From Sinomonas terrae (GTDB lineage Bacteria; Actinomycetota; Actinomycetes; Actinomycetales; Micrococcaceae): a stretch of 64,000 bases of DNA. The notes below the pieces were generated by a model. That model ran no database searches, had not been told where the DNA came from, and was given only the letters and a program-made list of their open reading frames with translations. This document shows positions 1-7,146 of this stretch, piece after piece. Where the stretch lies: positions 2,914,001 to 2,978,000 of the forward strand of contig NZ_JAKZBV010000001.1 in the NCBI RefSeq assembly GCF_022539255.1, in the 5' to 3' direction. Numbering within the stretch: the first letter of the stretch is position 1; the number at the start of each line of letters is the position of its first letter. The translations under genes were made by a program, and so were the position numbers.

Positions 1-90
1 GGGGAGGGCCAACCCCAAAATCAGACCGAGCACCACGAGAGCAGCCCCCGCCCATAGGTGCCAACGAGGAAAGCCCCTCTGGTCCGCCAT
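1..90 (-). CDS. Membrane protein, N-terminal part only (cut by window edge)
   Basis: Thirty codons read leftward from an ATG at 90-88, preceded by a good ribosome binding site (GGGAGGG, about 4 nt spacing), and run off the window without a stop. The peptide starts MADQRGFPRWHLWAG and then enters a hydrophobic segment (AALVVLGLILGLALP), so a signal anchor or first membrane helix is likely. It is the last visible gene of a leftward series of small membrane proteins beginning with an ABC-ATPase remnant, and may be part of the same transporter set. Function cannot be named from 30 residues. Confidence 0.5.
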   Translation of the reverse strand, partial: MADQRGFPRWHLWAGAALVVLGLILGLALP

Positions 91-188
91 CGGCCCTCCC
101 AGTTCGAGACTCGAGGGTGAATCGCCCTATTGGTCGTTGCCCGTCCACCGGTCTTCCAGACAAGCGGAACTCCGGAACGAAGGTGAGC

Positions 189-442
189 TTACGGCGGAGC
201 ATCAAGCTTGACCACGGACGAAAGTTGCATCTTCGCGGTCTGGGCGACGACGCCCGCCGCGAACCAAGGGATCATGAGTCCAAGGGCGATGGCCGCGAGG
301 AGGAGCCCGAGCGCCACGGCGCTGAGCACGACGATCCCGCCCCCGCGAGAACCGCTCGAGTAGAGGTCCGAAAGAGCCCTGCGAGCTCCCGCGCCCACAG
401 GAGAGCCGCCACGCGGCTGAGGGCTCCGAGGGAGTCGATCAT
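189..442 (-). pseudogene. Small membrane protein, apparently frameshifted
   Basis: An ATG at 442 with a GGTGAGG ribosome site lies 12 nt after the stop of the upstream gene and begins MIDSLGALSRVAALLWAREL. That frame then loses its hydrophobic character and stops early. A different frame, open from 398 to 189, carries the expected continuation: a long hydrophobic helix (VVLSAVALGLLLAAIALGLM) and a short tail. The well-placed start in one frame and the membrane segment in another suggest an indel near 360-400. The alternative is an intact 69-residue protein from a GTG at 398 that has no visible ribosome site. The neighbouring ATPase remnant also shows a frame change, which favours decay. Confidence 0.4.
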
Positions 443-454
443 GCCCTCACCACG

Positions 455-724
455 CTAGTTCCCCTTGCGCCGCCTGCGGACCGAGACCGCAGCCGACGCT
501 GCCGATACCACCAGCACGACCGCGAGCATCCCCCAGGCATTCGGAACGAAGTTGACTGCGGGCAGCCCGTTCTCCTCCGTAAACCAGGCTTCGAAGATGC
601 CCGGAAGGTACGCGCGCGTTCCCGTCGCCCACCCGAACGCGACAGCGGCGATCAGCACGATCACCAGAACGGCCATGCCAACGAACAATCCGCCAAGGGC
701 GGAGAGGACGACCCTCGCAAACAC
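455..724 (-). CDS. Small two-helix membrane protein, unknown function
   Basis: An 89-residue protein starting at GTG 724, with GGAGGAG about 7 nt upstream. It has one hydrophobic helix at about residues 8-31, a soluble middle (about 32-62) with the segment WFTEENGLPAVNF, and a second helix at about 63-80 followed by a basic tail RRRRKGN, which suggests both ends on the cytoplasmic side. No family is recognised. It sits directly downstream of the ABC-ATPase remnant and upstream of two more small membrane proteins, as seen in permease or immunity parts of peptide-export operons; that role is inferred from position only. Confidence 0.5.
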   Translation of the reverse strand: MFARVVLSALGGLFVGMAVLVIVLIAAVAFGWATGTRAYLPGIFEAWFTEENGLPAVNFVPNAWGMLAVVLVVSAASAAVSVRRRRKGN

Positions 725-791
725 CTGTTACTCCTCCGTCTTGGAATTCCACCGAAGCTAGCCGACCGGTCCTGAAAGCACCGACGCGATC

Positions 792-1030
792 TTAGCTTCC
801 CTCTCGCGCGTCAGAGCTGAGAATCGTGACCTCATCGCAGTCACGCTCGGCCCGCAACATATCGTGGGTCGCAATGAGCACCGTTCCGCCCATCCCCGCA
901 AGCCCGCGAGCCCCGCAAAGCCCGCGAGCATTTCCCTCAACGCGGCCAAGGCATCCGGATCGAGGCCCCGGAACGGTTCGTCGAATATTGCCACCTGAGG
1001 CTGATCACAGAGCCCCAGTGTTGAACGAGG
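792..1030 (-). pseudogene. ABC transporter ATPase remnant, 5' truncated and frameshifted
   Basis: Only the C-terminal half of an ABC ATPase is visible. One frame holds the Walker B and D-loop region (QVAIFDEPFRGLDPDALAALRE, about 1010-945). A second frame holds the H-loop and what follows it (GTVLIATHDMLRAERDCDE), ending at a TAA at 794-792. The switch falls near 905, so one indel separates the two halves. No Walker A or clear LSGGQ signature lies upstream; instead the sequence meets the XRE gene ending at 1128. This looks like an ATPase truncated when the regulator-bearing DNA arrived, or by later deletion. The small membrane genes downstream were probably its partners. Confidence 0.65.
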
Positions 1031-1127
1031 GAAGTCCAGAGCGGGCCCTGGCTAGTACGAATTCGTGGAACGAATTGGTTGAACACGGCCTTGTTGGATT
1101 TGGGCATCACCCGCTCTCATAATTGGG

Positions 1128-1391
1128 TTAAGGCCTCGTAGAGCCAGAATTTCTAAGCCGTGAAGTATTGCTAGATGCCATAGGCACAAAAAAGACCTCG
1201 AGCGGCACCTCCAGCGCGAGACAGATGAGTTTGGCCGTGCGTACCCCGTTGACGGACTGGGTCTTTCCTGACACGAGGTTATCGATCGTGCCCGGGGCAC
1301 AGCCGACGAAGTTCGCCAGACCGCGGTTCGACAAGCCGCGGAGAGCCATGAGTTCCACTAGTGCCTCAGGCGCTACGAGCTTCATCCGCAT
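1128..1391 (-). CDS. XRE-type helix-turn-helix protein (phage-immunity-like)
   Basis: An 87-residue protein. Residues about 9-60 form a Cro/C1-type HTH: ALVELMALRGLSNRGLANFV, then CAPGTIDNLVSGKT as the recognition helix, then a third helix KLICLALEVPLEVFF. The pattern 'xxALEVPLEVFFVP' is common in actinophage repressor and immunity proteins and in the regulators of integrated elements. The gene is divergent from a second HTH gene starting at 1673. The shared 281-bp intergenic region carries five TTAGGCA heptamers, which are likely operator half-sites. The gene end abuts the truncated ABC ATPase. The target genes cannot be told from the sequence. Confidence 0.75.
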   Translation of the reverse strand: MRMKLVAPEALVELMALRGLSNRGLANFVGCAPGTIDNLVSGKTQSVNGVRTAKLICLALEVPLEVFFVPMASSNTSRLRNSGSTRP

Positions 1392-1497
1392 GCCGGCGTG
1401 CCACCCCCCTCAGGTACGTCGATGCCTCGCGCGTGACCCCATTCAATCCACCCGATCAGCACCCGTCAAGTGCAAGGTAACGTCAAATGAACCAAAG

Positions 1498-1624
1498 TTA
1501 GGCAGATCTTAGGCACCCACCGGATGAGATCCCCGAAATCTCGCGGATCGAGGCCTTCCAAAATTAGGCAGATGTTAGGCAGTGCGGGTCGGCGTGTCGG
1601 CAGACGACGGCAAGAGATGCCTAA
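1498..1624. promoter_or_regulatory. Phased TTAGGCA operator-like repeats between divergent HTH genes
   Basis: TTAGGCA occurs at 1498-1504, 1509-1515, 1564-1570 and 1575-1581 on the plus strand and inverted (TGCCTAA) at 1618-1624. Within each pair the copies are 11 bp apart (TTAGGCAGATCTTAGGCA and TTAGGCAGATGTTAGGCA), and the two pairs are 66 bp apart, six times 11, so all four lie on about the same face of the helix. They sit between the starts of two divergent HTH genes, the usual place for repressor binding. Which of the two proteins binds is not known. Confidence 0.65.
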
Positions 1625-1672
1625 GATTCAGGAGTTGGGCCTGCGCCGTCCAACGGGGACGAGGGGAGAGTG

Positions 1673-2227
1673 ATGAGCCAGCCTGACCTTGGAGCGCTGC
1701 TCGCTGACGCGAAGGCTGCCCGCGGGTGGTCCTTCGAGGCCATGTCGAGGGCTTGCGGCGGAGTGCCGACTGGCAAGAGACTCTTCCAGCTCATCAATTC
1801 GCCGCTCAAGAACTTCCCGGATCCGGATACAATCCGCGGACTCCAGAAGGCCACGGGCGCGAGCGCAACCGAGCTTGTCATGGCTGCCGCGCGATCCCTC
1901 GGGCTGGACGTCACCGAGGCGGACCCTGATGCTCTTCACGTCCCGGGGATCTCAGGAGCATCCGACACCGCGCGTCAGGCGCTGCTCGAGATCGGATGGG
2001 AGATCTCCGCACTTTCCGCACAAGCGGCAGCTACCCCATCCGCAGCTGCCCCGTCGCGCGCCACCCGGGAACCCACGGAACGGAAGCGTCCCCCGCGCGG
2101 CGCCAGCCGTCGTCATAGCACCGAACTACCTGAGAACTGGCAGGATCTCGCGGCGTATCGAGGGCCAGAGGAACATCTGCGCCGCGCAGACGAATGGGAC
2201 GCACGGGGCGAGGAATCTCAAGGCTGA
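1673..2227 (+). CDS. HTH (XRE-like) regulator with disordered basic C-terminus
   Basis: A 184-residue protein read from the ATG at 1673 (GAGGGGAG lies 4-5 nt upstream; a GTG at 1670 would be too close to it). Residues about 1-65 fit an XRE-like HTH: LGALLADAKAARGWSFEAMS, ACGGVPTGKRLFQLINSPL, then a helix PDTIRGLQKATGASATELV. Residues 90-115 are helical and the last 70 are Ala/Pro/Arg-rich. Proteins of this layout are common in actinobacteria and their phages. The gene is divergent from the XRE gene at 1128-1391 and shares the TTAGGCA repeats. It is followed by a strong hairpin and the tRNA-Ile2 gene. Confidence 0.7.
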   Translation: MSQPDLGALLADAKAARGWSFEAMSRACGGVPTGKRLFQLINSPLKNFPDPDTIRGLQKATGASATELVMAAARSLGLDVTEADPDALHVPGISGASDTARQALLEIGWEISALSAQAAATPSAAAPSRATREPTERKRPPRGASRRHSTELPENWQDLAAYRGPEEHLRRADEWDARGEESQG

Positions 2228-2311
2228 CCGCACTTGGCCCGAAGGCCCCAACGCACTTCGGCGCATGAAGAGTGCAGTCCATAGAGAAGAGCTCAGCCCA
2301 TAGAGGCCTCA

Positions 2312-2347
2312 AGAGGCCCCGGAACCTCGCGGATTTCCGGGGCCTCT
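2312..2347. terminator. Perfect 13-bp hairpin between HTH gene and tRNA-Ile2
   Basis: AGAGGCCCCGGAA at 2312-2324 pairs perfectly with TTCCGGGGCCTCT at 2335-2347 around a 10-nt loop. Further complementary blocks (CAGCCCA near 2295 and TGGGCTG near 2355) lie outside it. It can end both the rightward HTH gene and the leftward tRNA transcript. There is no clear T tract on either side, as is usual in high-GC actinobacteria. Confidence 0.6.
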
Positions 2348-2367
2348 CCACGTTGGGCTGCGGACTG

Positions 2368-2441
<74 letters not shown>

Positions 2442-2514
2442 TCGCCGAACGGCCGGAGCCGTGCGGGCCCCTCCATCCTAGCCTGACGTGGAGGCGTCCT
2501 AGCGTGACCTGGGG

Positions 2515-3723
2515 TCAGACAGTCTGCGGAACGCTGTCCGCTCCACGATAGAACGCTTCGAAGGTATCCAAGGTGTACTTGATGCTGTGCTTCTGCACCA
2601 TCTCGTGGCTGACCTTCCCCATGGCGATCCGTTCCGGCTCAGAAAGCCTGAGGATCTTGCCAAGCTTCTCGGCGAGATCGCGACTGTCGTTGGGCCGGAA
2701 GAGGAAGCCGTTCTCGCCGTCGCGGACGAGGTGCGGGAGCGCCATCGCGTCGGCGAGCACGACCGGTGTCGAAGCGCTCATGGCCTCGAGCGTCACAAGT
2801 GACTGAAGCTCGGCTGTCCCTGGCATGCAGAAGACGTCGGCACGGAGATAGGCCTCGCGAAGCTCGTCATCGGGGACCAGTCCGAGGAAGCGGACTCGAT
2901 CGCCGAGGCCGAGCCGAGCGACCTGGGCTTCAAGGCGTGGCCGGATCTCGCCGTCGCCCACGATCTCCAAGTGGGCATCCAGCTCCGCGGGAAGCTTCGC
3001 CAGGGCGTCAATGAGGACATCGATGTTCTTCTCCTCAGCCAGGCGCCCTGCGAAAAGTACCGTGGGCCAAGGGTTCTTTGTGAGCTGCTCCTCGGGCAGC
3101 AGTTCATACGCGGGCGAGTCGATGCCATTGGACAGCGGGATCACTTCGTGGAGGAATGCATGATCCCGCATCGCCTTCGCAGCAAGCGGAGTCGGGGTCG
3201 TGACGACGTTCGCCTGGCCCATGATCTTCCCCATGTCCTTCCAGGACACGCGGCCGATGATGTCCTTGAGCCACTGCGGGAACGGAAGGAACGGGTTGAG
3301 GTTCTCCGGCATGAAGTGGTTCGTCGCAACAATGCGGATCCCGCGCCTGACTGCCTCGTACAGGACGTGCTCGCCAATCATGTAATGGCTCTGGATGTGG
3401 ACCACGTCCGGCTGTACCCGATCGAAGAGAAGCGAGATCTCCTTCTTGATCTCCCAGGGGAACACCACGCGGAAATACGGGTGGGTCGGCACCGAATGGG
3501 AGCGGAGCCGGTGAACGGTTCCCTCCGGCCGGAATTCGCTGAAGCTCTTGCCCTTCTCGGAACGGCTCGACAGCACATGCACGTCGTGGCCGCGCGCGCT
3601 CATGCCCTTCGCGAGGCGGTAGCCGAACTGCGCGGCTCCGTTGACGTCCGGCGGGTAGGTATCGGCGGCGATCAGGATCGTCAGCGGCTTCTGGCTCTGT
3701 GCCTCGAGGTCGGGCAGGGTCAC
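2515..3723 (-). CDS. GT4-family glycosyltransferase (GT-B fold)
   Basis: About 402 residues. The N-terminal half has the glycosyltransferase 4-like start (ILIAADTYPPDVNGAAQFGY) and the HIQSHYMIGE acceptor-side motif. The C-terminal half is a Glycos_transf_1 domain with LFAGRLAEEKNIDVLI, GDG and the EX7E motif (ELQSLVTLE). Such enzymes use a nucleotide or polyprenyl sugar to glycosylate lipids or glycans; the acceptor is unknown. The preferred start is GTG 3723, because AGGAGAGAG stands 6 nt before it; a GTG at 3750 overlaps the upstream stop but lacks such a site. It is the last gene of an operon with a phospholipid-type synthase, which suggests a role in a membrane glycolipid. Confidence 0.88.
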   Translation of the reverse strand: MTLPDLEAQSQKPLTILIAADTYPPDVNGAAQFGYRLAKGMSARGHDVHVLSSRSEKGKSFSEFRPEGTVHRLRSHSVPTHPYFRVVFPWEIKKEISLLFDRVQPDVVHIQSHYMIGEHVLYEAVRRGIRIVATNHFMPENLNPFLPFPQWLKDIIGRVSWKDMGKIMGQANVVTTPTPLAAKAMRDHAFLHEVIPLSNGIDSPAYELLPEEQLTKNPWPTVLFAGRLAEEKNIDVLIDALAKLPAELDAHLEIVGDGEIRPRLEAQVARLGLGDRVRFLGLVPDDELREAYLRADVFCMPGTAELQSLVTLEAMSASTPVVLADAMALPHLVRDGENGFLFRPNDSRDLAEKLGKILRLSEPERIAMGKVSHEMVQKHSIKYTLDTFEAFYRGADSVPQTV

Positions 3724-3746
3724 GAATCTCTCTCCTGGTCGGCCGG

Positions 3747-4664
3747 TCACTGCCCCGGCTCGGCGGAGCCTCGGAGCTCGCGGGCCGCTTCATTCCGTCG
3801 GCTCGTGACCTCAGGGTGATGCCGGGACAGGGCAACGACACCCACGATAGCAATGAGTGCGGCCGCGGCCATGGCAATCGCCACGACAGGCGGGACGTGT
3901 GGCCGGAGTTCATGCAGGATTGTGATGCCGATTGCCACCCCAACCATGGGGTCAATAACCGTGAGCCCGGCGATGACCAGATCGGGCGGCCCCGCGGAGT
4001 AGGCGTTCTGAACGAACCAGGAACCCAGGCCTCCTGCCGCGGCAATCGCAATGATCGAATACCACTGCACATTCAGCAGGAAGAGGCCGTTCGGGTCCAG
4101 CAGCTGCCGGCCGATGATGCGCGTGAGCACGGCGACGAACCCGAAGAGGACGCCAGCTCCCAGGATGAACACGAACGCGTTGAGCCGCTGCCGGAAGGCC
4201 GCAGCGAGGCCTCCGAAGATGCAGATCGCCAACGCGAGCAGGAGGACGATGGTGAGCTCCTCCCCCGCCGTCACATTGTTGTTCTCCTCGGTGGCGTTGA
4301 CGGCCAAGAGCACGAAAAGGGCAGAGCCCGTAACGCAGGACGAGATCGCGACGACGGTGGGCCGATTGAGGGTGATGCCTTGGTCTTTCGAGTTCACGAC
4401 GGTCGTGATGACGAGCGCGATCGCGCCGATCGGCTGCACGACCGTAAGCGGAGCCGTGATGAGGGCCATCATGTTCGAGACGAGGCCGAGGCCCAGCAGA
4501 AGCAGGCCAAAGAGCCATCGGGGATTGCGCAGGAGCCGCAGGAATCCGTTGGAGCTGAGACCCAGTCCTCCCGTGTCGAACTTGACCGCGCTCCCCTGCC
4601 GCTGTGCGCCGAGGGCGAGGAAGAGGGCTCCGAGGAGCGCGAGGACGACGGCGAACCACACCAT
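3747..4664 (-). CDS. DMT-superfamily (EamA-like) multi-helix membrane protein
   Basis: A 305-residue protein with nine or ten hydrophobic segments and short loops, in the layout of drug/metabolite transporter proteins: repeated helices such as LFGLLLLGLGLVSNMMALI, VVQPIGAIALVITTVV and VFILGAGVLFGFVAVLTRII. The conserved 'APLTVVQPIGAIALV' and 'VIDPMVGVAIGI' stretches match the DMT proteins annotated in actinobacteria. The substrate is unknown. Its start overlaps the stop of the upstream phosphatidyltransferase by one base (TAATG), and its stop lies close to the glycosyltransferase start, so the three are translationally coupled. It could move a lipid or sugar intermediate for its neighbours; that is inference. 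Confidence 0.8.
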   Translation of the reverse strand: MVWFAVVLALLGALFLALGAQRQGSAVKFDTGGLGLSSNGFLRLLRNPRWLFGLLLLGLGLVSNMMALITAPLTVVQPIGAIALVITTVVNSKDQGITLNRPTVVAISSCVTGSALFVLLAVNATEENNNVTAGEELTIVLLLALAICIFGGLAAAFRQRLNAFVFILGAGVLFGFVAVLTRIIGRQLLDPNGLFLLNVQWYSIIAIAAAGGLGSWFVQNAYSAGPPDLVIAGLTVIDPMVGVAIGITILHELRPHVPPVVAIAMAAAALIAIVGVVALSRHHPEVTSRRNEAARELRGSAEPGQ

Positions 4665-5329
4665 TAGGGGCGCACCTCACCCGAGTCGCGGGCACCGCCG
4701 TCGTCCTCGGCCCTGCGCTCACTGCGCACGCTTTGGCCCTTCCGCACGATCGCCCAGAAGTAGTTGTAGGCGGCGACCCAGTGGCCCACGAGTCCCAACG
4801 CAAGGAAGACCCATGCGATGACGAGGTAACCGGCAGCGCCTGCAATCGGCAGCTTCGAGAGGACCAGCAGCGGGGTCCCGAACAGCAGGAAGGCCGTGCG
4901 GACCTTGCCGATGCGGCTCACCGGGAGGTCCGGATGGTTGTGGAAGTAGAAGAAGGAGGCGGTGCCGAGCACGATGTCCGGGACGACCAGAGCCACGAGG
5001 TACCACCACTGGACCACGCCGGCGAGCACAAGCGTCAGCGCGACGGCGAGGAGTGCGAGCCGGTCGGCCGCGGGGTCGAGGACTCTGCCCAACTCCGACA
5101 TCTGATTGAAGCGGCGGGCGACATAGCCGTCGACCCAATCGGTACATCCCATGATCGCCAGCACCAGCACCGCCCACCCGTACTCGCGAGGCCCAAGTAC
5201 GAGCCACATGAACAGTGGGACGCCCATGAACCGGACGACCGTCAGGACGTTGGGGACAGTGAGCACGCGGTGCTGGTGCACCAGCGGCCGTCCGGGCCGA
5301 GAACCAGCACCGAACATCCTCATCAGCAA
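4664..5329 (-). CDS. CDP-alcohol phosphatidyltransferase (PgsA-like)
   Basis: A 221-residue membrane enzyme that transfers a phosphatidyl group from CDP-diacylglycerol to an alcohol. The full family signature is present at residues 64-89: D-X2-DG-X2-AR-X8-G-X3-D-X3-D (DWVDGYVARRF then GRVLDPAADR), which supplies the two metal-binding sites. About six membrane helices follow the usual pattern. The sequence does not fix the alcohol; glycerol-3-phosphate and inositol-phosphate enzymes share this signature, and the N-terminal LTVPNVLTVVRFMGVPLF is typical of PgsA-like members. It is coupled by a one-base overlap to the DMT gene and lies 25 bp after the Holin-X gene. Confidence 0.87.
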   Translation of the reverse strand: MLMRMFGAGSRPGRPLVHQHRVLTVPNVLTVVRFMGVPLFMWLVLGPREYGWAVLVLAIMGCTDWVDGYVARRFNQMSELGRVLDPAADRLALLAVALTLVLAGVVQWWYLVALVVPDIVLGTASFFYFHNHPDLPVSRIGKVRTAFLLFGTPLLVLSKLPIAGAAGYLVIAWVFLALGLVGHWVAAYNYFWAIVRKGQSVRSERRAEDDGGARDSGEVRP

Positions 5330-5354
5330 CCCCGTATTGCGGTCCTAGACCGAT

Positions 5355-6281
5355 TCAGCTCTTCACCAGCTTGCGCAGGAAGACGACAAAGGCCGTGCTC
5401 GAGACCGCGAAAGCGGCGATCGGAGCCCAGCGCTCCCTGACAGCGTCGCCCATCCGGTTCGAAGCGGCCGCGTTCTCCGCCCTCTCCTCAGCCGACGGCA
5501 GGGCCTTCTGGGTCTGAGTCTGACCCGTCCGAGTCTGAGCTGGGCGAGCCTGAGCAGCCGCCCGCGCCTTGGCAAAGGCCGACGCGCGAACGCGGAAGAA
5601 GGCCGCCCTCGCATCCTCGGCGAGCCCCTCCGCTTGGCGCTTGACGTCAAGCTCTTCGACGAGTCCATCACGCACGTCAAGCATGTGGTTGCGGCGCTTG
5701 GCGAGCCGGTCCCGCAGCTCGGCCTCTGTCGGGGTCGGGGGCTTGACACGTCCGTGAGCGCGATCGTCGGCTGCCTTCTCCATCTTCGCCCTTGCCGCCG
5801 CCGCTTCCTTCTCGGCTTTCGCTCGCTTGTATTGGATCGTCGTGGGATCGAGAACCCGGGGATCGAAGTCGCGGCCGTCCTTGATGATCGCGAGATCATA
5901 GCGCAACCCGCGCACGGCGTCGGCCGGGTAGAGAGGCATTGCCTTCTTGACGCGCCCCATACCGATGAGTGCGGCGACCAGGAGGATCAGAAGGCATGCG
6001 GCGCCGACGATGAGAGCGGCAAGCCAGCCCGGCATGATCGTCGCGAGGCCGAGGATGGCGGCGACGACGAGCGCGATGACGAGCAGACCGAGGAACACCA
6101 GCGCAACCCCGAACAGTGCGGCTCCGATGCCGGCTTGGACGCCACGGTCCTTGAGCTCGTATTTGGCGAGCGCGATCTCGTCGTTGAGCTGGCGGGGTGC
6201 CAACCGCGCCGCCTGGCCCATCAGGTCCGGCAGCGCCGCAAGGCGCGGTCGCCTCTCGGCAACCGTGTGGCGTCCACTCAT
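5355..6281 (-). CDS. Holin-X (phage holin superfamily III-like) membrane protein with long cytoplasmic tail
   Basis: A 308-residue protein. The N-terminal part (about residues 20-130) has the Actinobacterial Holin-X layout: an amphipathic helix (LAPRQLNDEIALAKYELKDRG), then two long hydrophobic helices (GALFGVALVFLGLLVIALVVAAIL and WLAALIVGAACLLILLVAALIGM). After that come about 150 charged residues rich in Ala, Lys and Glu, probably helical, and a last hydrophobic segment (IAAFAVSSTAFVVFLR). Despite the name, these are chromosomal envelope-associated proteins and not evidence of a prophage. It begins the leftward operon that continues with the phosphatidyltransferase. Confidence 0.78.
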   Translation of the reverse strand: MSGRHTVAERRPRLAALPDLMGQAARLAPRQLNDEIALAKYELKDRGVQAGIGAALFGVALVFLGLLVIALVVAAILGLATIMPGWLAALIVGAACLLILLVAALIGMGRVKKAMPLYPADAVRGLRYDLAIIKDGRDFDPRVLDPTTIQYKRAKAEKEAAAARAKMEKAADDRAHGRVKPPTPTEAELRDRLAKRRNHMLDVRDGLVEELDVKRQAEGLAEDARAAFFRVRASAFAKARAAAQARPAQTRTGQTQTQKALPSAEERAENAAASNRMGDAVRERWAPIAAFAVSSTAFVVFLRKLVKS

Positions 6282-6459
6282 CGCTGGGCCCCTTCCCCTT
6301 CGGCCGTGTCTCGGCAGCCAGTTTCTCCGGCGTGACCGCGTGGCGGTCCGTCACCAAAGCTACCATTGCCCCCGACCGTCAGGGGTCAAGCAACGAAGCC
6401 CTCCGTGAGCCAATCGGCGGTTGTCAGTAGAAGAGGCATCTTCTCAGCCGATCGCGGTT

Positions 6460-6870
6460 TCAGCCGATCGCGCCGAAGGCCGTCTCGGCCACGAGGAACT
6501 GCTCCGCCGCTTCGACCGCGGCTGCAAAGGCGTCCGCGTCGGTTGCCGAACCTCGCGGCCCCCGCGGCTGCCACTCATGGCGTGCGGTCAGGACTGGTTC
6601 GAGCCCGTCTCCGGGCGGGGCGTAGTAGATCGCGAAGCGCTGGACTGGCCAGCCTGCTGGGGTCTCGGGAGCAACAAGCACGGCGGCCTTCGCGGAGTAG
6701 TTGATCCATTGAGCGATCGGGCGACGATGGTCGCGGACGAACATTCCGTCGGCGTAGTGCTCGGCGGACCCGTCGCCGTAGATCCGCTCGTAGCGCACCC
6801 GCCAGATCGTCAGCAGAGGCCCTTCATAGCGGGTCCATCCGGCGGGCAACTCGCCCTTCCGCGCGGCCAT
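6460..6870 (-). CDS. Conserved-looking hypothetical protein
   Basis: A 136-residue soluble protein from an ATG at 6870 (MAARKGELPAGWTRYEGPLLTIWRVRYERIYGDGS), ending AAEQFLVAETAFGAIG. It has an alpha/beta composition with several Trp/Tyr pairs and no signal or membrane segment. No family is recognised. Codon-position GC bias is clear and no competing frame is better. It stands alone between the Holin-X operon and the tandem tRNA-Asn genes, 25 bp from the first tRNA 3' end, so it may be transcribed from the tRNA promoter by read-through. Confidence 0.6.
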   Translation of the reverse strand: MAARKGELPAGWTRYEGPLLTIWRVRYERIYGDGSAEHYADGMFVRDHRRPIAQWINYSAKAAVLVAPETPAGWPVQRFAIYYAPPGDGLEPVLTARHEWQPRGPRGSATDADAFAAAVEAAEQFLVAETAFGAIG

Positions 6871-6895
6871 GGATCAATGATATTCCGCGAGATGG

Positions 6896-6968
6896 CTCCC
6901 CCGACTGGACTCGAACCAGTAACCCTTCGATTAACAGTCGAATGCTCTGCCAATTGAGCTACGGGGGA
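6896..6968 (-). tRNA. tRNA-Asn (GUU), copy with encoded CCA
   Basis: Full cloverleaf on the minus strand: acceptor TCCCCCG/CGGGGGA, D loop AGCTCAATTGGCAGAGC, anticodon loop CTGTTAA (GUU), T arm GGTTCGAGTCC, discriminator G. The three bases after the discriminator (6895-6893) read CCA, so the 3' end is encoded. It is the second of two identical copies in transcription order, 41 nt after the other. Confidence 0.96.
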
Positions 6969-7008
6969 ATGGATCGCCCACCCGTTTCAAGGGCAGCACG
7001 ATTCCAAG

Positions 7009-7081
7009 CTCCCCCGACTGGACTCGAACCAGTAACCCTTCGATTAACAGTCGAATGCTCTGCCAATTGAGCTACGGGGGA
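7009..7081 (-). tRNA. tRNA-Asn (GUU), copy without encoded CCA
   Basis: The 73-nt body is identical to the copy at 6896-6968, but the bases after the discriminator read CTT, so CCA must be added by the nucleotidyltransferase. It lies first in transcription order, 66 bp downstream of the convergent-facing end of dnaG. The pair is a recent tandem duplication or a gene-converted pair. Confidence 0.96.
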
Positions 7082-7146
7082 AGGCGCAACGCGGTCAAGA
7101 TTAGCAGGCAGCCGCCGCTGATCGGAAATCGGCCAGTAAGGTCCGT

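Noticed and set aside
3699..4667. Long open frame on the plus strand opposite the DMT transporter gene
   Set aside because: It is the mirror of a well-supported membrane protein in high-GC DNA; its translation is a charge-rich low-complexity string with no fold or ribosome site.
5355..6281. Prophage lysis gene
   Set aside because: The Holin-X family is chromosomal and common in actinobacteria; no endolysin, terminase or structural gene lies near.
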